DNA of 64,000 nt. It comes from Collinsella sp. AF20-14LB. GTDB lineage: Bacteria; Actinomycetota; Coriobacteriia; Coriobacteriales; Coriobacteriaceae. The notes under the pieces are model-generated. The model worked only from the letters and a program-made list of their open reading frames with translations. It ran no database searches and was not told the origin of the DNA. The DNA lies in the NCBI RefSeq assembly GCF_003459505.1, contig NZ_QRWD01000001.1, forward strand, positions 76,746-140,745. Direction: 5' to 3'. The translations under genes were made by a program, and so were the position numbers. Position 1 is the first letter of the stretch, and every line of letters starts with the position of its first letter. This document shows positions 19,409-28,255 of this stretch, piece by piece.

Positions 19409-20409
19409 CACCGGGCATCGCCCCCCGAAGCGGGGCGAACGTCGCGAAGGCAGCGCCCATCCCAGGTGGCGGCCCATGCGCCGCCCGGCTCGGTATGCAC
19501 GTCGAAGTATCCAATTTTCGGGACAGCTAGCTCGGAGAGCAATGCTTTCACGGTACCCGCGTGAACGACGAAGACGGCGCGCCCACTCCCCTGGACGCGC
19601 TCCGATTCGCACGCCTCCCGAAACGCCGCGACGACGCGGCGGGTGAAATCGCTCTTGCCCTCGCCATGCGGGCAGCGCGTCTCGCACCAGGAGTCTACCC
19701 AAGCGCGGTAGCGCGCATCCTCTTTAAGCTCGGCGGCGCTTCGCCCCTCGAAGTCGCCGAAATCCATCTCGCGCAGACCGGGGCACGCAATAAACTCCGC
19801 GTTCGGGAAGAGGATGCGCGCCGTCTGGTCGGTGCGGGCCATGCCGCTCGTGATAACACGGAACACGTCACGATAGCACGCGAGGTCGCGCAAAGCGCGC
19901 TCACCCGCGCTCGACAGGGGCTCGTCGGTGCCCGCCCCGCTGTAGCGATGGTCTTCCGTGCCCGCCGTGGCACCATGGCGCACGAAGACGACTTCCAAAG
20001 GCGCGCCCGCACCCTGCGCCCCTCGAGGCGCATCGACAAGGTTTCCTTTGATGACCTGGGGTATCCCGCACGTCATGCGCACGACGACATCGGCGCGCGC
20101 AGCGAGCGCGCATCCCAGGCGCCCCGCGCGCTCGCGCCATTGGGCGTCTTCCGCACGCATGGGGATGACCCCCGAGCCGACCAAGGACAGAATCACTACG
20201 TCGAAGCCGATCAGCCGCTCGAGCGCCCGGTCAGCGTCGAGCGCGCGTACGAGTTCCTCAGCACGGTAAGCGACACGGCCGGCAAAAGCCGCGGGCACGC
20301 CGCCCTCCGCAAACTGCGCCGCGTCGACGAAATCGTCCGCCGCGAACCCGAGCTTTTCGCGCACGAAGGTCCTCTTCCCCGAATGCGCGCCACCTACCAC
20401 GATCATCAT
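19408..20409 (-). CDS. Fusion of a CobU-like P-loop domain with a CobC-type histidine phosphatase
   Basis: The N-terminal ~140 residues resemble adenosylcobinamide kinase (VVGGAHSGKRTF P-loop; MTCGIPQVIKG near its end) but lack the R-x-x-x-HR stretch whose histidine carries GMP in bifunctional CobU. The C-terminal ~190 residues form a phosphoglycerate-mutase-type phosphatase (VVFVRHGATAG, YSGAGTDEPLSSAGE, FVVHAGTV), the expected alpha-ribazole phosphatase. A complete cobU lies two genes upstream, so the N-terminal domain may be a kinase-only or altered-function copy. 333 aa; ATG overlaps the cobS stop. Confidence 0.85.
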   Translation of the reverse strand: MMIVVGGAHSGKRTFVREKLGFAADDFVDAAQFAEGGVPAAFAGRVAYRAEELVRALDADRALERLIGFDVVILSLVGSGVIPMRAEDAQWRERAGRLGCALAARADVVVRMTCGIPQVIKGNLVDAPRGAQGAGAPLEVVFVRHGATAGTEDHRYSGAGTDEPLSSAGERALRDLACYRDVFRVITSGMARTDQTARILFPNAEFIACPGLREMDFGDFEGRSAAELKEDARYRAWVDSWCETRCPHGEGKSDFTRRVVAAFREACESERVQGSGRAVFVVHAGTVKALLSELAVPKIGYFDVHTEPGGAWAATWDGRCLRDVRPASGGDAR

Positions 20410-21173
20410 AGGAGCATGCCCCCCGCCACCAGCATGGCAAGCATCGCGAGCTCGGCCCATTGCAGAAACCATCCGGCCAAATCCCCCGTCACCCCGCCGA
20501 AGCGGGACAGGGCAACATGGCGGTACCACGCGAGCGCCAAAAGCCCCGCCACAGCCATAAGGGCGCCGACGGCCTGAGCGCACGCGACCATCCCTGCAGC
20601 CGAAGCCGCAGCGAAAGCGCAAAGCGGCACGACGATCGCCGCGCGCTTCTTCGCAGGCGAGAGCCCCGCGGCCATGCCGTCCGCCCGCGCGGCAGGCCAG
20701 CATTCAACGGCGAGCCCCGAAAGCGAGCGGGAGAACACGAGAGAGCACAGAAGCGCGAGGAACGCCCCCGCCGTAAGCGACAGCGCGGTGAAAAGGGAAA
20801 ACTGCAGAATAAGGTACACAACAACACCGATGACCCCGAAGGCGCCCGCTCGCGGGTCGTGCATGATCTCGAGCTTTCGCTCGCGCGGGGCCCAACTTGC
20901 AAGCGCATCGGAGGTGTCGCAGAGCCCGTCTAGGTGGATGCCTCCCGTCACCGCCACAGGCAGCGCCACGAGCACGGCCGCGACGATGGTCGCGGGCACG
21001 CCGAGCAAGTTCGCCACGTACCCCCACGCCGTCATGAGGAAGCCTTCCGCAAGGCCCACCAGGGGAAACGCGGCAAGCGCATGGGTTGACCCGAAATCGG
21101 TCCAGGCCGATTTCGGGACGGGGATGCGCGAGAACGTTCCGAACGCCGCGCCGATTGCCTCTACTATCTTCAC
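20406..21173 (-). CDS. cobS: Adenosylcobinamide-GDP ribazoletransferase
   Basis: Membrane enzyme that completes cobalamin by joining AdoCbi-GDP to alpha-ribazole(-phosphate). TFSRIPVP, FPLVGLAEG and GGIHLDGLCDTSDAL with the Asp-rich motif are typical CobS features, with about six hydrophobic segments. The start is GTG at 21173 overlapping the cobU stop (GTGA); 255 aa. Confidence 0.94.
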   Translation of the reverse strand: MKIVEAIGAAFGTFSRIPVPKSAWTDFGSTHALAAFPLVGLAEGFLMTAWGYVANLLGVPATIVAAVLVALPVAVTGGIHLDGLCDTSDALASWAPRERKLEIMHDPRAGAFGVIGVVVYLILQFSLFTALSLTAGAFLALLCSLVFSRSLSGLAVECWPAARADGMAAGLSPAKKRAAIVVPLCAFAAASAAGMVACAQAVGALMAVAGLLALAWYRHVALSRFGGVTGDLAGWFLQWAELAMLAMLVAGGMLL

Positions 21174-21718
21174 CTTGTAGGTCCTTCGCCTTTCATCCAC
21201 ACGGGAATCCCGCATACCACTTCGACTGCGCGGTCGGCCAGCGCCGCCACACCCGCGTTCACGCGCGCGAGCGCGCGCCTCCATGCCTCGGTCCCTTCAT
21301 CGTAGCGCATCCCATCGGCGAACACGTCGACGGTGACCACCACCGTATACGCAGCGGCCTGAGCGAGCCGTTCAATGCCTCCGAGCACCTCGCGCGCCGC
21401 AGCGTCGGGGTCACGCGGGGACAAGCCGCCTTCCGCGAAGAGCTCGTTCGCGACCAGGTTGCCCACGTCCTCCAAAAGAAGCGTGCAGCCGCGCGGAAGC
21501 CCGGGCACTGCGGCGCCCACGTCACGCGTGCACTTGAGGGTAGAAAACCCCTTGCCCTCGCGCAGCCCCCGATGGCGCGCGATGCGGCGGGCGCCCTCTT
21601 CCCCGAAGGGCTCCATCGTTGCCAGGTACACGCGGGGGCCGTCGTGCCCGAGGCACAGGGACTCGGCGTAGGCGCTCTTGCCGCTCGCGGCGGCGCCGAT
21701 GACGAGTGTCACCGTCAT
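21170..21718 (-). CDS. cobU: Adenosylcobinamide kinase / guanylyltransferase
   Basis: Phosphorylates adenosylcobinamide and transfers GMP to it. P-loop GAAASGKS at residues 8-15; YLATMEPFGEEGARRIARHR contains the expected GMP-acceptor histidine; LLLEDVGNLVANELF and VVCGIPVWMKG follow. 182 aa, normal size. ATG at 21718 overlaps the cobT stop. Confidence 0.94.
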   Translation of the reverse strand: MTVTLVIGAAASGKSAYAESLCLGHDGPRVYLATMEPFGEEGARRIARHRGLREGKGFSTLKCTRDVGAAVPGLPRGCTLLLEDVGNLVANELFAEGGLSPRDPDAAAREVLGGIERLAQAAAYTVVVTVDVFADGMRYDEGTEAWRRALARVNAGVAALADRAVEVVCGIPVWMKGEGPTR

Positions 21719-22857
21719 TTCCCGGCCTCGAAATGCTCGTAAGCAGCCATGCCAGTCGCCGTGAACGTCTTCCCATCCCGGTACACGCGCAACGCCGAAT
21801 CCAGAAGGGGCAGATACGCCATGGCGCCCGCGCCCTCGCCCAAGTGCATGCCTGCATCGAGTGGTGCCTTTATGCCGAGCTCGCGAAGGAGCTCCTGGCT
21901 TGCGGGTTCGCTTGATGCGTGGGTGCCCACGAGGTAGCCCAAGGCGTTGGGGCACAGGCGCGCCGCGCACAGGGCCGCCGTGCAGGATATGACCCCGTCG
22001 AGGAGCGCCGGCGCCTTCGAGGCCGCGGCCCCCAGGTAGAAGCCACACATCGCCGCGATGTCGAAGCCGCCCACCTTCGAGAGCACGTCGATCGGGTCGG
22101 CGGGATCGGGCGAGTTCGCGTCGATAGCGCGCTCGACCACGTCGCGCTTGCGCGCGAGCGATGCGTCCGAGAGCCCCGCGCCGCGCCCGACGAGGCTCCG
22201 CGCGTCCGCCCGGATGAGCACCGCGGCCACCGCCGCCGAGGTGGTCGTGTTGCCGATGCCCATCTCGCCCGAGGCCAGAAGGCGCACGCCGGCGCGGGCA
22301 AGCCCGCACGCGACGGCGATACCGACCTCGATCGCGCGCACGGCCCCATCGCGAGACATAGCGGGGCCGTGCGCGATGTTGCCGCTCCCCCGCCGCACGT
22401 TCGCGCGCACCATGCGCGCGTCTTCTATACCCCGGGCCATACCCACGTCGACGGGCACGACCTCGGCACCCGCGAACGCCGCCATGCGGCAGGCGCTCGT
22501 GGCCCCCTCGCACATGTTGCGCGCGACGGCTCGCGTCACGTCTTGCCCGCTTTGCGACACGCCTTCGGCAACGACCCCGTTGTCGGAGAAGAATACCGCG
22601 AGCGCACGGGGAAACTCGGCCACCTCGGCGCTCCCCTGAGCTGCGGCGATACACGCGACGGCGTCTTCAAAGTCGCCCAATCCCCCCAAGGGGTGCGCGA
22701 TGGAATCCCACGCGGCGTACGCGGCGGCGCGGGCACACTCGTCTGCGGGCGCGATCCGGGAGAGCGTGGCTTCGAGCACGGCGCCCGGCGCCGACGAGAA
22801 CGCACGCTCGACTTCCTCGCGGATGCAGGCAAGCGCGGTTTCGGTTGCTTCAGCCAT
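21715..22857 (-). CDS. cobT: Nicotinate-nucleotide-dimethylbenzimidazole phosphoribosyltransferase
   Basis: Activates the lower-ligand base as its alpha-ribotide. VFFSDNGVVAEGVSQSGQDVT, LLASGEMGIGNTTTSAAV and the acidic GMHLGEGAGAM segment, which holds the family's catalytic glutamate, are conserved. 380 aa, slightly longer than most. The start overlaps the cbiA stop by 8 bp. No lower-base synthesis genes (bluB or bza) are in the window. Confidence 0.94.
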   Translation of the reverse strand: MAEATETALACIREEVERAFSSAPGAVLEATLSRIAPADECARAAAYAAWDSIAHPLGGLGDFEDAVACIAAAQGSAEVAEFPRALAVFFSDNGVVAEGVSQSGQDVTRAVARNMCEGATSACRMAAFAGAEVVPVDVGMARGIEDARMVRANVRRGSGNIAHGPAMSRDGAVRAIEVGIAVACGLARAGVRLLASGEMGIGNTTTSAAVAAVLIRADARSLVGRGAGLSDASLARKRDVVERAIDANSPDPADPIDVLSKVGGFDIAAMCGFYLGAAASKAPALLDGVISCTAALCAARLCPNALGYLVGTHASSEPASQELLRELGIKAPLDAGMHLGEGAGAMAYLPLLDSALRVYRDGKTFTATGMAAYEHFEAGK

Positions 22858-24232
22858 GCAGTCTCCTCTCTACGAACGACGCTGCGGCAGACGCGAACGC
22901 GCGCGCAACGTCGGGGTTCGCAGGATAGTACACATGCGGGAAGCCCGCCACCAGGGACGGGGTAGTCGTCATGCACGGCCAGCCCTTGTCGCGCCGGGGC
23001 TTCTGCGCCCAGAAGTCGCCGCCCGGGCAGGCGGACTGCCAGTAGTGGAACTCGTGCGCGCGGATGCGTGTGCCGCGCGGCCCGTAGAGCCCGTCGCGTT
23101 GGGAAGTGAGCTCCACGTACCCGAAATGGGACAGCCTTCCCCCGTTCTCGCTTGCGCCCTCAAGGGCGCCCGCAACAGGCCAGCGCCGCCCCTCGCTATC
23201 GGCGATTTCGCGCTGCAGGTACAGAAACCCACCGCATTCGGCGACCGTCGGCATGCCGGATTCCACCGCGCGCCGCACCGCCTCGCGCATCGGCGCGTTC
23301 TCGGAGAGCTGCCGCGCATGGAGTTCCGGGTAGCCGCCCCCCAGATAGAGGGCGCTTGTCCCCCGGGGCAACTCGCTATCACACAAGGGGCTGAAAAAGG
23401 CCAGCTCGCAACCCAGGTCCTCGAGCGCGCGCAGGTTCTCCTCGTAGTAGAACGAGAACGCCTCGTCACGCGCGACGGCGACGATGGGCCGCGCTCCCGC
23501 GATCGGCTCCAACCGGTAAGGTTCCTCGCGGATATCGGGTGCCGTCACCGCTATTTCGAGCAAGCGGTCGACGTCGACGCTCTTTTCCACCAGCTCGGCC
23601 ATCTTGTCGATGCGCGCGGAGAGCTGCTCGACCTCGTCGGCGGTCACAAGCCCCAGATGCCGGCTTTCGAGCGAGAACGCCTCGTCGGCGGGGATATTCC
23701 CCAAAACCGCGACGCCCGTGTGCTTCTCGATCGCAGGCGCCGCGTAGGCGCAGGCAGCGGCGCTCGTCTTGTTCAGCACGACGCCGCGCACGTTCGCACA
23801 AGGCAGGAACTCGGCAATGCCGCGGATTACGGCGGCGAGCGATAAAGACGCCCCGCGCCCGTTCACCACTAAAACGACCGGCGTTTCCGTGTCGCGCGCA
23901 ACCTGGTAGCTGCTCGCGTCGGCCACGCCGGGCGCCATGCCGTCGTAGAAGCCCATAACCCCCTCGAGCACCGCGACATCCGCGCCCGCGGCGCCGCGTG
24001 CGAGCAGGGCGCGCAGCGTCGGGGCGTCGGTGAAGAAGCCGTCTAAATTGCCCGAGCGCGCACCCACGACGCGGCGATGAAAGAGCGGGTCAATGTAGTC
24101 GGGTCCGCATTTGAAGGCCGCGCATGCAAGGCCGCGACGCGCGAGCGCGCGCAGGAGCGCGCACGTGACGACCGTCTTGCCGCTCCCGCTCGAGGGCGCA
24201 GCGACCATGAAGCGCGGGATGGACGTGCTCAC
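22850..24232 (-). CDS. cbiA: Cobyrinate a,c-diamide synthase
   Basis: ATP/glutamine-dependent amidation of the a and c side chains. P-loop SSGSGKT (residues 14-20), AFKCGPDYIDPLFH, LEGVMGFYDG, then a C-terminal amidotransferase-like domain with LYLGGGYPELHA and TVAECGGFLYL (nucleophile Cys). 460 aa; GTG start at 24232 overlaps the preceding stop (GTGA). Confidence 0.95.
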   Translation of the reverse strand: MSTSIPRFMVAAPSSGSGKTVVTCALLRALARRGLACAAFKCGPDYIDPLFHRRVVGARSGNLDGFFTDAPTLRALLARGAAGADVAVLEGVMGFYDGMAPGVADASSYQVARDTETPVVLVVNGRGASLSLAAVIRGIAEFLPCANVRGVVLNKTSAAACAYAAPAIEKHTGVAVLGNIPADEAFSLESRHLGLVTADEVEQLSARIDKMAELVEKSVDVDRLLEIAVTAPDIREEPYRLEPIAGARPIVAVARDEAFSFYYEENLRALEDLGCELAFFSPLCDSELPRGTSALYLGGGYPELHARQLSENAPMREAVRRAVESGMPTVAECGGFLYLQREIADSEGRRWPVAGALEGASENGGRLSHFGYVELTSQRDGLYGPRGTRIRAHEFHYWQSACPGGDFWAQKPRRDKGWPCMTTTPSLVAGFPHVYYPANPDVARAFASAAASFVERRLHG

Positions 24233-25701
24233 CGGGCGCCGCCTTCCCCACCTGCGGCGTTGCAGTTAGCAAGCGAGACCACCTCAACGGATGGTTTCCC
24301 CTCGGCAGAGGGGTCCTCCCCGACAGGTGACTCAACAAGCGCCCCGACATCGGCAAGCTCCTCGGCATCCGCGCCCGCACCACGCGCGCTGACGAGGAAC
24401 ACGGGGTTTTGCGCCTTCATAAGATGGTGCGAGCCTACAGCCTCGGCGCGGGCGGCCGACACCTGGCACGCCTCGAACTCCTTAAAGCGCGAACCCGAGA
24501 GGAGCGCGCACGCCTCGGTGAGCGTCTCAACGGTGACGCATGGCACGCACAGGCGAACCTGCGAGTTCTTCTCGAGCGCCGCCTCCACGATGGAGGGAAG
24601 CTCGCCCGCGCTCCCGCCGACGAACACGGCGTCGGGGTCGGGCAGTTTCGCGAGCGCTTCGGGGGCGACACCGGGGACCGCATGCACGTTGCCGCACCCG
24701 AATGCATCCGCGTTCTCTCGGATGAGCCGCACGCCGGCCGCGTTGCGCTCGACCGCCCATACCGACCCCGCTCGCGCGACGAGCGCCGCCTCGATCGACA
24801 CGCTCCCCGTGCCGGCGCCGACATCCCACACGGTGTCGGTCGCGGTAAGGCGCAGCTTCGCGAGCGCGACGGCGCGCACCTCCTGCTTGGTCATGGGAAC
24901 GTCGCCGCGGATGAAGAGCTCGTCGGGAATGCCCGAGGAAGCGTACGGCCAGCGGGGGCTCGCGGCGTGGAATGCGACCGCAGAGTCCGCCACGAAAGAA
25001 GCCGCCGCGGGCGCAGAGGCGCCAGCCGGCGCCTCGGAGGCTGCACTAGAGTTCGCAGGCGACCCGGCGCAGCCTGCGAACTCGATAAGCATCACGTTCA
25101 AGTCGTCGAACGTCTGACCTGCGATTTCACTTGCGGTCGCGCAGGTGATGCGCTCGTCGGGGTACGACAGGCGCTCGGCCACCGTCACGCGCGCGTCCTC
25201 GAAGCCCGCCTGCACAAGCTCGCCCGAAAGCCGCGAGGGGTCTTCCCCGCCCGACGTGGCGAGGAAGAGCTCACCTGCGCGCTCGGCCTCGGCCACGATG
25301 TCGCACGCCACGCCGTGAGCGCTCACGAAGCGCCAATCCTGCCATGGACGCGCGAGGCGCGCGGCGAGATACGACGCTGAGCTTATGCCGGGAATGACGC
25401 GCACGTCCACCTGCGCGTCGCCGGAGAGCGCCTCCACCAGGCGGCGCGCGCCGCTGAACAGCCCCACATCGCCCGTCATCACGACCACGGCGCGCTGCCA
25501 CGACGCCGCATCGGTGAGCGCGGCGACGATGTCCGCCGTCTTAACGAGCTCGCATCTCACCACGTCGGGCGGCACGTCGATGCCGACAAGTGCGCGATGA
25601 GCGCCGATGACCACGTCGGCGATGTCGATCGCGTCGAGCGCCGCGCGCGAGAGCAAGTCGGGGTTTCCGGGCCCCGCCCCGATGATCGTTACCTTTCGCA
25701 T
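24229..25701 (-). CDS. cbiET: Fused cobalt-precorrin methyltransferase CbiE-CbiT (CobL type)
   Basis: Methylates C5 and C15 and decarboxylates the ring-C acetate. The N-terminal half is a tetrapyrrole methylase (TIIGAGPGNPDLL, VVVMTGDVGLFSGA, VRVIPGISSASY); the C-terminal half is a Rossmann methyltransferase (IRGDVPMTKQEVRAVALAKL, VWDVGAGTGSVSIEAA). They are joined by an Ala/Ser/Pro-rich linker (about residues 215-250), and the protein ends in an acidic tail. ATG at 25701 lies inside the end of cbiH; 490 aa. Confidence 0.93.
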   Translation of the reverse strand: MRKVTIIGAGPGNPDLLSRAALDAIDIADVVIGAHRALVGIDVPPDVVRCELVKTADIVAALTDAASWQRAVVVMTGDVGLFSGARRLVEALSGDAQVDVRVIPGISSASYLAARLARPWQDWRFVSAHGVACDIVAEAERAGELFLATSGGEDPSRLSGELVQAGFEDARVTVAERLSYPDERITCATASEIAGQTFDDLNVMLIEFAGCAGSPANSSAASEAPAGASAPAAASFVADSAVAFHAASPRWPYASSGIPDELFIRGDVPMTKQEVRAVALAKLRLTATDTVWDVGAGTGSVSIEAALVARAGSVWAVERNAAGVRLIRENADAFGCGNVHAVPGVAPEALAKLPDPDAVFVGGSAGELPSIVEAALEKNSQVRLCVPCVTVETLTEACALLSGSRFKEFEACQVSAARAEAVGSHHLMKAQNPVFLVSARGAGADAEELADVGALVESPVGEDPSAEGKPSVEVVSLANCNAAGGEGGAR

Positions 25702-26432
25702 GGAATCTCCCGATACCCGCGCGGCGTGACCATACGGCCGCCTACGCGCTTCGTGTCCGCGTTGCCGACGAACACGGTGGTGAACATGTCTGCATCGAAC
25801 TCCCCCAGCTCGGAGAGCCTGCACATACCCGACTGCTGCCCCTCGCGCCCGATGTTGCGCACCCAGCCGCAGAGCGTGTCGGGGGCCTTCCATTCGAGCA
25901 TAATCTTCGCCGCGCGCGAGAGCCTGTCGGCGCGCTTTCTGCTGCGCGGGTTGTACAAACAGATGCAGAAGTCGGCGCTCGCCACGGCGGCGAGCCTGCG
26001 CTCGATGACCTCCCACGGCGTGAGCAGGTCAGAGAGCGACACGACCGCGAAATCGTGGGCAAGCGGGGCGCCGAGCACCGCCGACCCGCTCTGAGCCGCG
26101 GTGGCCCCGGCGATAACTTCCACGTCTACATCGGGGTAGTCCTCCGCAAGCTCCAGCACGGGGCTCGCCATGCCGTACACGCCCGCGTCACCGCTGCACA
26201 CGAGCGCCACGGCTTCTCCGCTCTGCGCGCGCGAAAGCGCCAGGCGGCACCGTTCGACCTCGTGCATCATCGGCGTCGCGAGATGCGCCGCGTCGGGCAC
26301 GGCGGCGAGCGCGAGCTCCACGTATTTCGTGTACCCCACAACGATGTCGGCCGCCTCGAGCGCGCGCCGAGCCGCAATCGTCATGCCGTCGGGGCCGCCC
26401 GGGCCAATCCCCACCACGAAGAGCTTTCCCAT
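25689..26432 (-). CDS. cbiH: Cobalt-precorrin-3 C17-methyltransferase (ring contraction)
   Basis: Methylates C17 and contracts the macrocycle. Tetrapyrrole methylase fold with FVVGIGPGGPDGMT, VALVCSGDAGVYGMA, VEVIAGATAAQS and FCICLYNPRSRKR, closest to CbiH/CobJ. The ATG at 26432 was chosen over the GTG at 26435 because AAGGAG is spaced 5 nt from it. 247 aa; overlaps cbiG. Confidence 0.93.
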   Translation of the reverse strand: MGKLFVVGIGPGGPDGMTIAARRALEAADIVVGYTKYVELALAAVPDAAHLATPMMHEVERCRLALSRAQSGEAVALVCSGDAGVYGMASPVLELAEDYPDVDVEVIAGATAAQSGSAVLGAPLAHDFAVVSLSDLLTPWEVIERRLAAVASADFCICLYNPRSRKRADRLSRAAKIMLEWKAPDTLCGWVRNIGREGQQSGMCRLSELGEFDADMFTTVFVGNADTKRVGGRMVTPRGYREIPCER

Positions 26433-27565
26433 CACCGCTCCTTAAACGAAAGTTCGATAGTTACCTTGGAAAACGCGACGGTCACGCCGCCGTGAGCGAG
26501 CTTCGGGAAGAAAAGTTTGCCCCCGCCCGCGAGCGCCGCGCGCTCGCACACGTTGTCGACCCCCACCGTCGCGCGCACGAAATCAGATGGCGAAACGCTG
26601 CCTTCGACCTGCGACAACTCCTCTGCGGAATACGTCGCGAGCGGGATACTGCGCGCGTGGCAGAAGGCGAGCAGACCCTCCTCGCGCGCCTTCACGTCGA
26701 TCGTCGCCGCCTCGCGCACGGCCGAAGGCGAGATGCCCGCCTGCCCGCACGCGAGAAGAAACGCCTCCCCGATCGCTTCGGTGCACGCACCGCGACGGCA
26801 CCCTATGCCCGCAACGATGCAGGGTAAGACAAGGTGAAGCGGCTCGGGCGCAGGCGCCTGCGCCCGCACGCCCGCCGGCTTCCCCGTCACACCGGCGGGC
26901 ACGACCTCGCCCGTTGTCTCCGCCGCGCGAACGGACGCACCTGCATTCGCGCCAGCGAACGGCGACACGACGATATCGGCCCGAGCGCGGTCGGACGCAA
27001 TGTCAACCCCCTCAGGCGGCTGTCCCGAAATCGGCATGTCGGAATAGAGCGCCACGCGCCCGCCCGAAAGCAGCCGCGCCGACACTCGCTTGATAGCCTC
27101 GGGATTCGAAACGGCGAGCCCAGCACAGCGCGCCCACGTATCCACCGCCCACACGCCGCGGACGTCGGTCGCCGTGGTGATGACGGGGATGGCCCCTGCC
27201 GCGCGTGCCACAGTTTGCGCAAGCTCGTTCGCACCGCCCAAATGCCCCGACAAAAGCGAGACGGCAAAGCGCCCCGCCTCGTCGATCACCACAACCGCGG
27301 AATCGTTTGCCTTCGAGGCGACATGCGGCGCGATCGCCCGCACGGCGATGCCCGCCGCGCCCACGAACAGAAGCGCGTCCGACGCTTCCCACGCGAGCGC
27401 CGTCCATGCGCGCAGGTCGGCCTTCCCCTCGCCGAACCCGCGCGAAACGGAAACGTTCCAGCCAGAGTCATCTTCACCTGTCTGCGCGCAATCGGAAAGC
27501 GCGCGTGCGGTGCGCTCCGCCAACGCATACCCCCTCTCAGTGAACGCTATGCAGGAAACCCTCAT
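26432..27565 (-). CDS. cbiG: Cobalt-precorrin-5A hydrolase
   Basis: Opens the lactone ring and expels the C2 unit in the anaerobic pathway. The central domain has LLFVGAAGIAVRAIAPH and SLLSGHLGGANELA; the C-terminal CbiG domain has VAGIGCRRGA and SVREAATIDVKAREEGLLAF-type sequence. 377 aa. Its presence, with CbiD and CbiK, identifies the anaerobic route. The ATG directly follows the cbiL stop. Confidence 0.93.
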   Translation of the reverse strand: MRVSCIAFTERGYALAERTARALSDCAQTGEDDSGWNVSVSRGFGEGKADLRAWTALAWEASDALLFVGAAGIAVRAIAPHVASKANDSAVVVIDEAGRFAVSLLSGHLGGANELAQTVARAAGAIPVITTATDVRGVWAVDTWARCAGLAVSNPEAIKRVSARLLSGGRVALYSDMPISGQPPEGVDIASDRARADIVVSPFAGANAGASVRAAETTGEVVPAGVTGKPAGVRAQAPAPEPLHLVLPCIVAGIGCRRGACTEAIGEAFLLACGQAGISPSAVREAATIDVKAREEGLLAFCHARSIPLATYSAEELSQVEGSVSPSDFVRATVGVDNVCERAALAGGGKLFFPKLAHGGVTVAFSKVTIELSFKER

Positions 27566-28255
27566 CTAGCGCACCACCATCGTCGAGAAGTAGCTGCCCC
27601 GATCGGGCACATCGTCGAGCGAGCGGTACACGCGCTCGCCCGGAAGCCCACAGTCCTCTACGAGCTCGGCACCGTCGAAGGCGCCCTCCTCGCGAAGGAT
27701 GCGCTTCGTGTCCGCAAGCGAGCGGCGCGACTTCATGACCACCTTCGTCCCCGGCCAGCCGATTGCGCGGCGCACGTCATCGTAGCCGCCGGGCACGATG
27801 TGCAGAGGCGACGACATCTCGGGCGTGAGGTCGCGCTCGAGCGCCGCGGCGACCGCGCAGAAGCTCGGCACGCCGGGAATGGCGCGCGCCTCGAACCCGC
27901 GGGCGCGCACGTCGGGCGCTATGCGCTGGAAGGTGGCGTAGATGCTTGGGTCCCCCAGGTTCAGCAGCGCGACGTCGCGGGCCGCATCCAGGTGCGCGAC
28001 AAGCTCGCGAACAAGCGAGGCATGCTCGGCCGCGCGGCGCTCGGCGTCGCGCGTCATCGAGAATCGCACGGGGATCACCGTCTTGCCTGTAAGGTCGACG
28101 GCGCCGCGCACAATGTCAAGCGCGACCATGACCCCGTCCGCCGTTTGCGGTGCGGCGATGACCGGACACGATTCGATTGTGCGGACGGCCTTGATCGTGA
28201 GCAGCTCGGGGTCGCCAGGCCCCGTGCCCACCCCGTACAGCACGCCTTTACTCAT
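27566..28255 (-). CDS. cbiL: Cobalt-precorrin-2 C20-methyltransferase
   Basis: First peripheral methylation on the cobalt-containing ring. YGVGTGPGDPELLTIKA, ALLNLGDPSIYATF and ARAIPGVPSFCAVAA are the standard CbiL/CobI motifs. The ATG at 28255 (229 aa) overlaps the cbiD stop; the longer in-frame start at 28285 would intrude further into cbiD. Confidence 0.94.
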   Translation of the reverse strand: MSKGVLYGVGTGPGDPELLTIKAVRTIESCPVIAAPQTADGVMVALDIVRGAVDLTGKTVIPVRFSMTRDAERRAAEHASLVRELVAHLDAARDVALLNLGDPSIYATFQRIAPDVRARGFEARAIPGVPSFCAVAAALERDLTPEMSSPLHIVPGGYDDVRRAIGWPGTKVVMKSRRSLADTKRILREEGAFDGAELVEDCGLPGERVYRSLDDVPDRGSYFSTMVVR

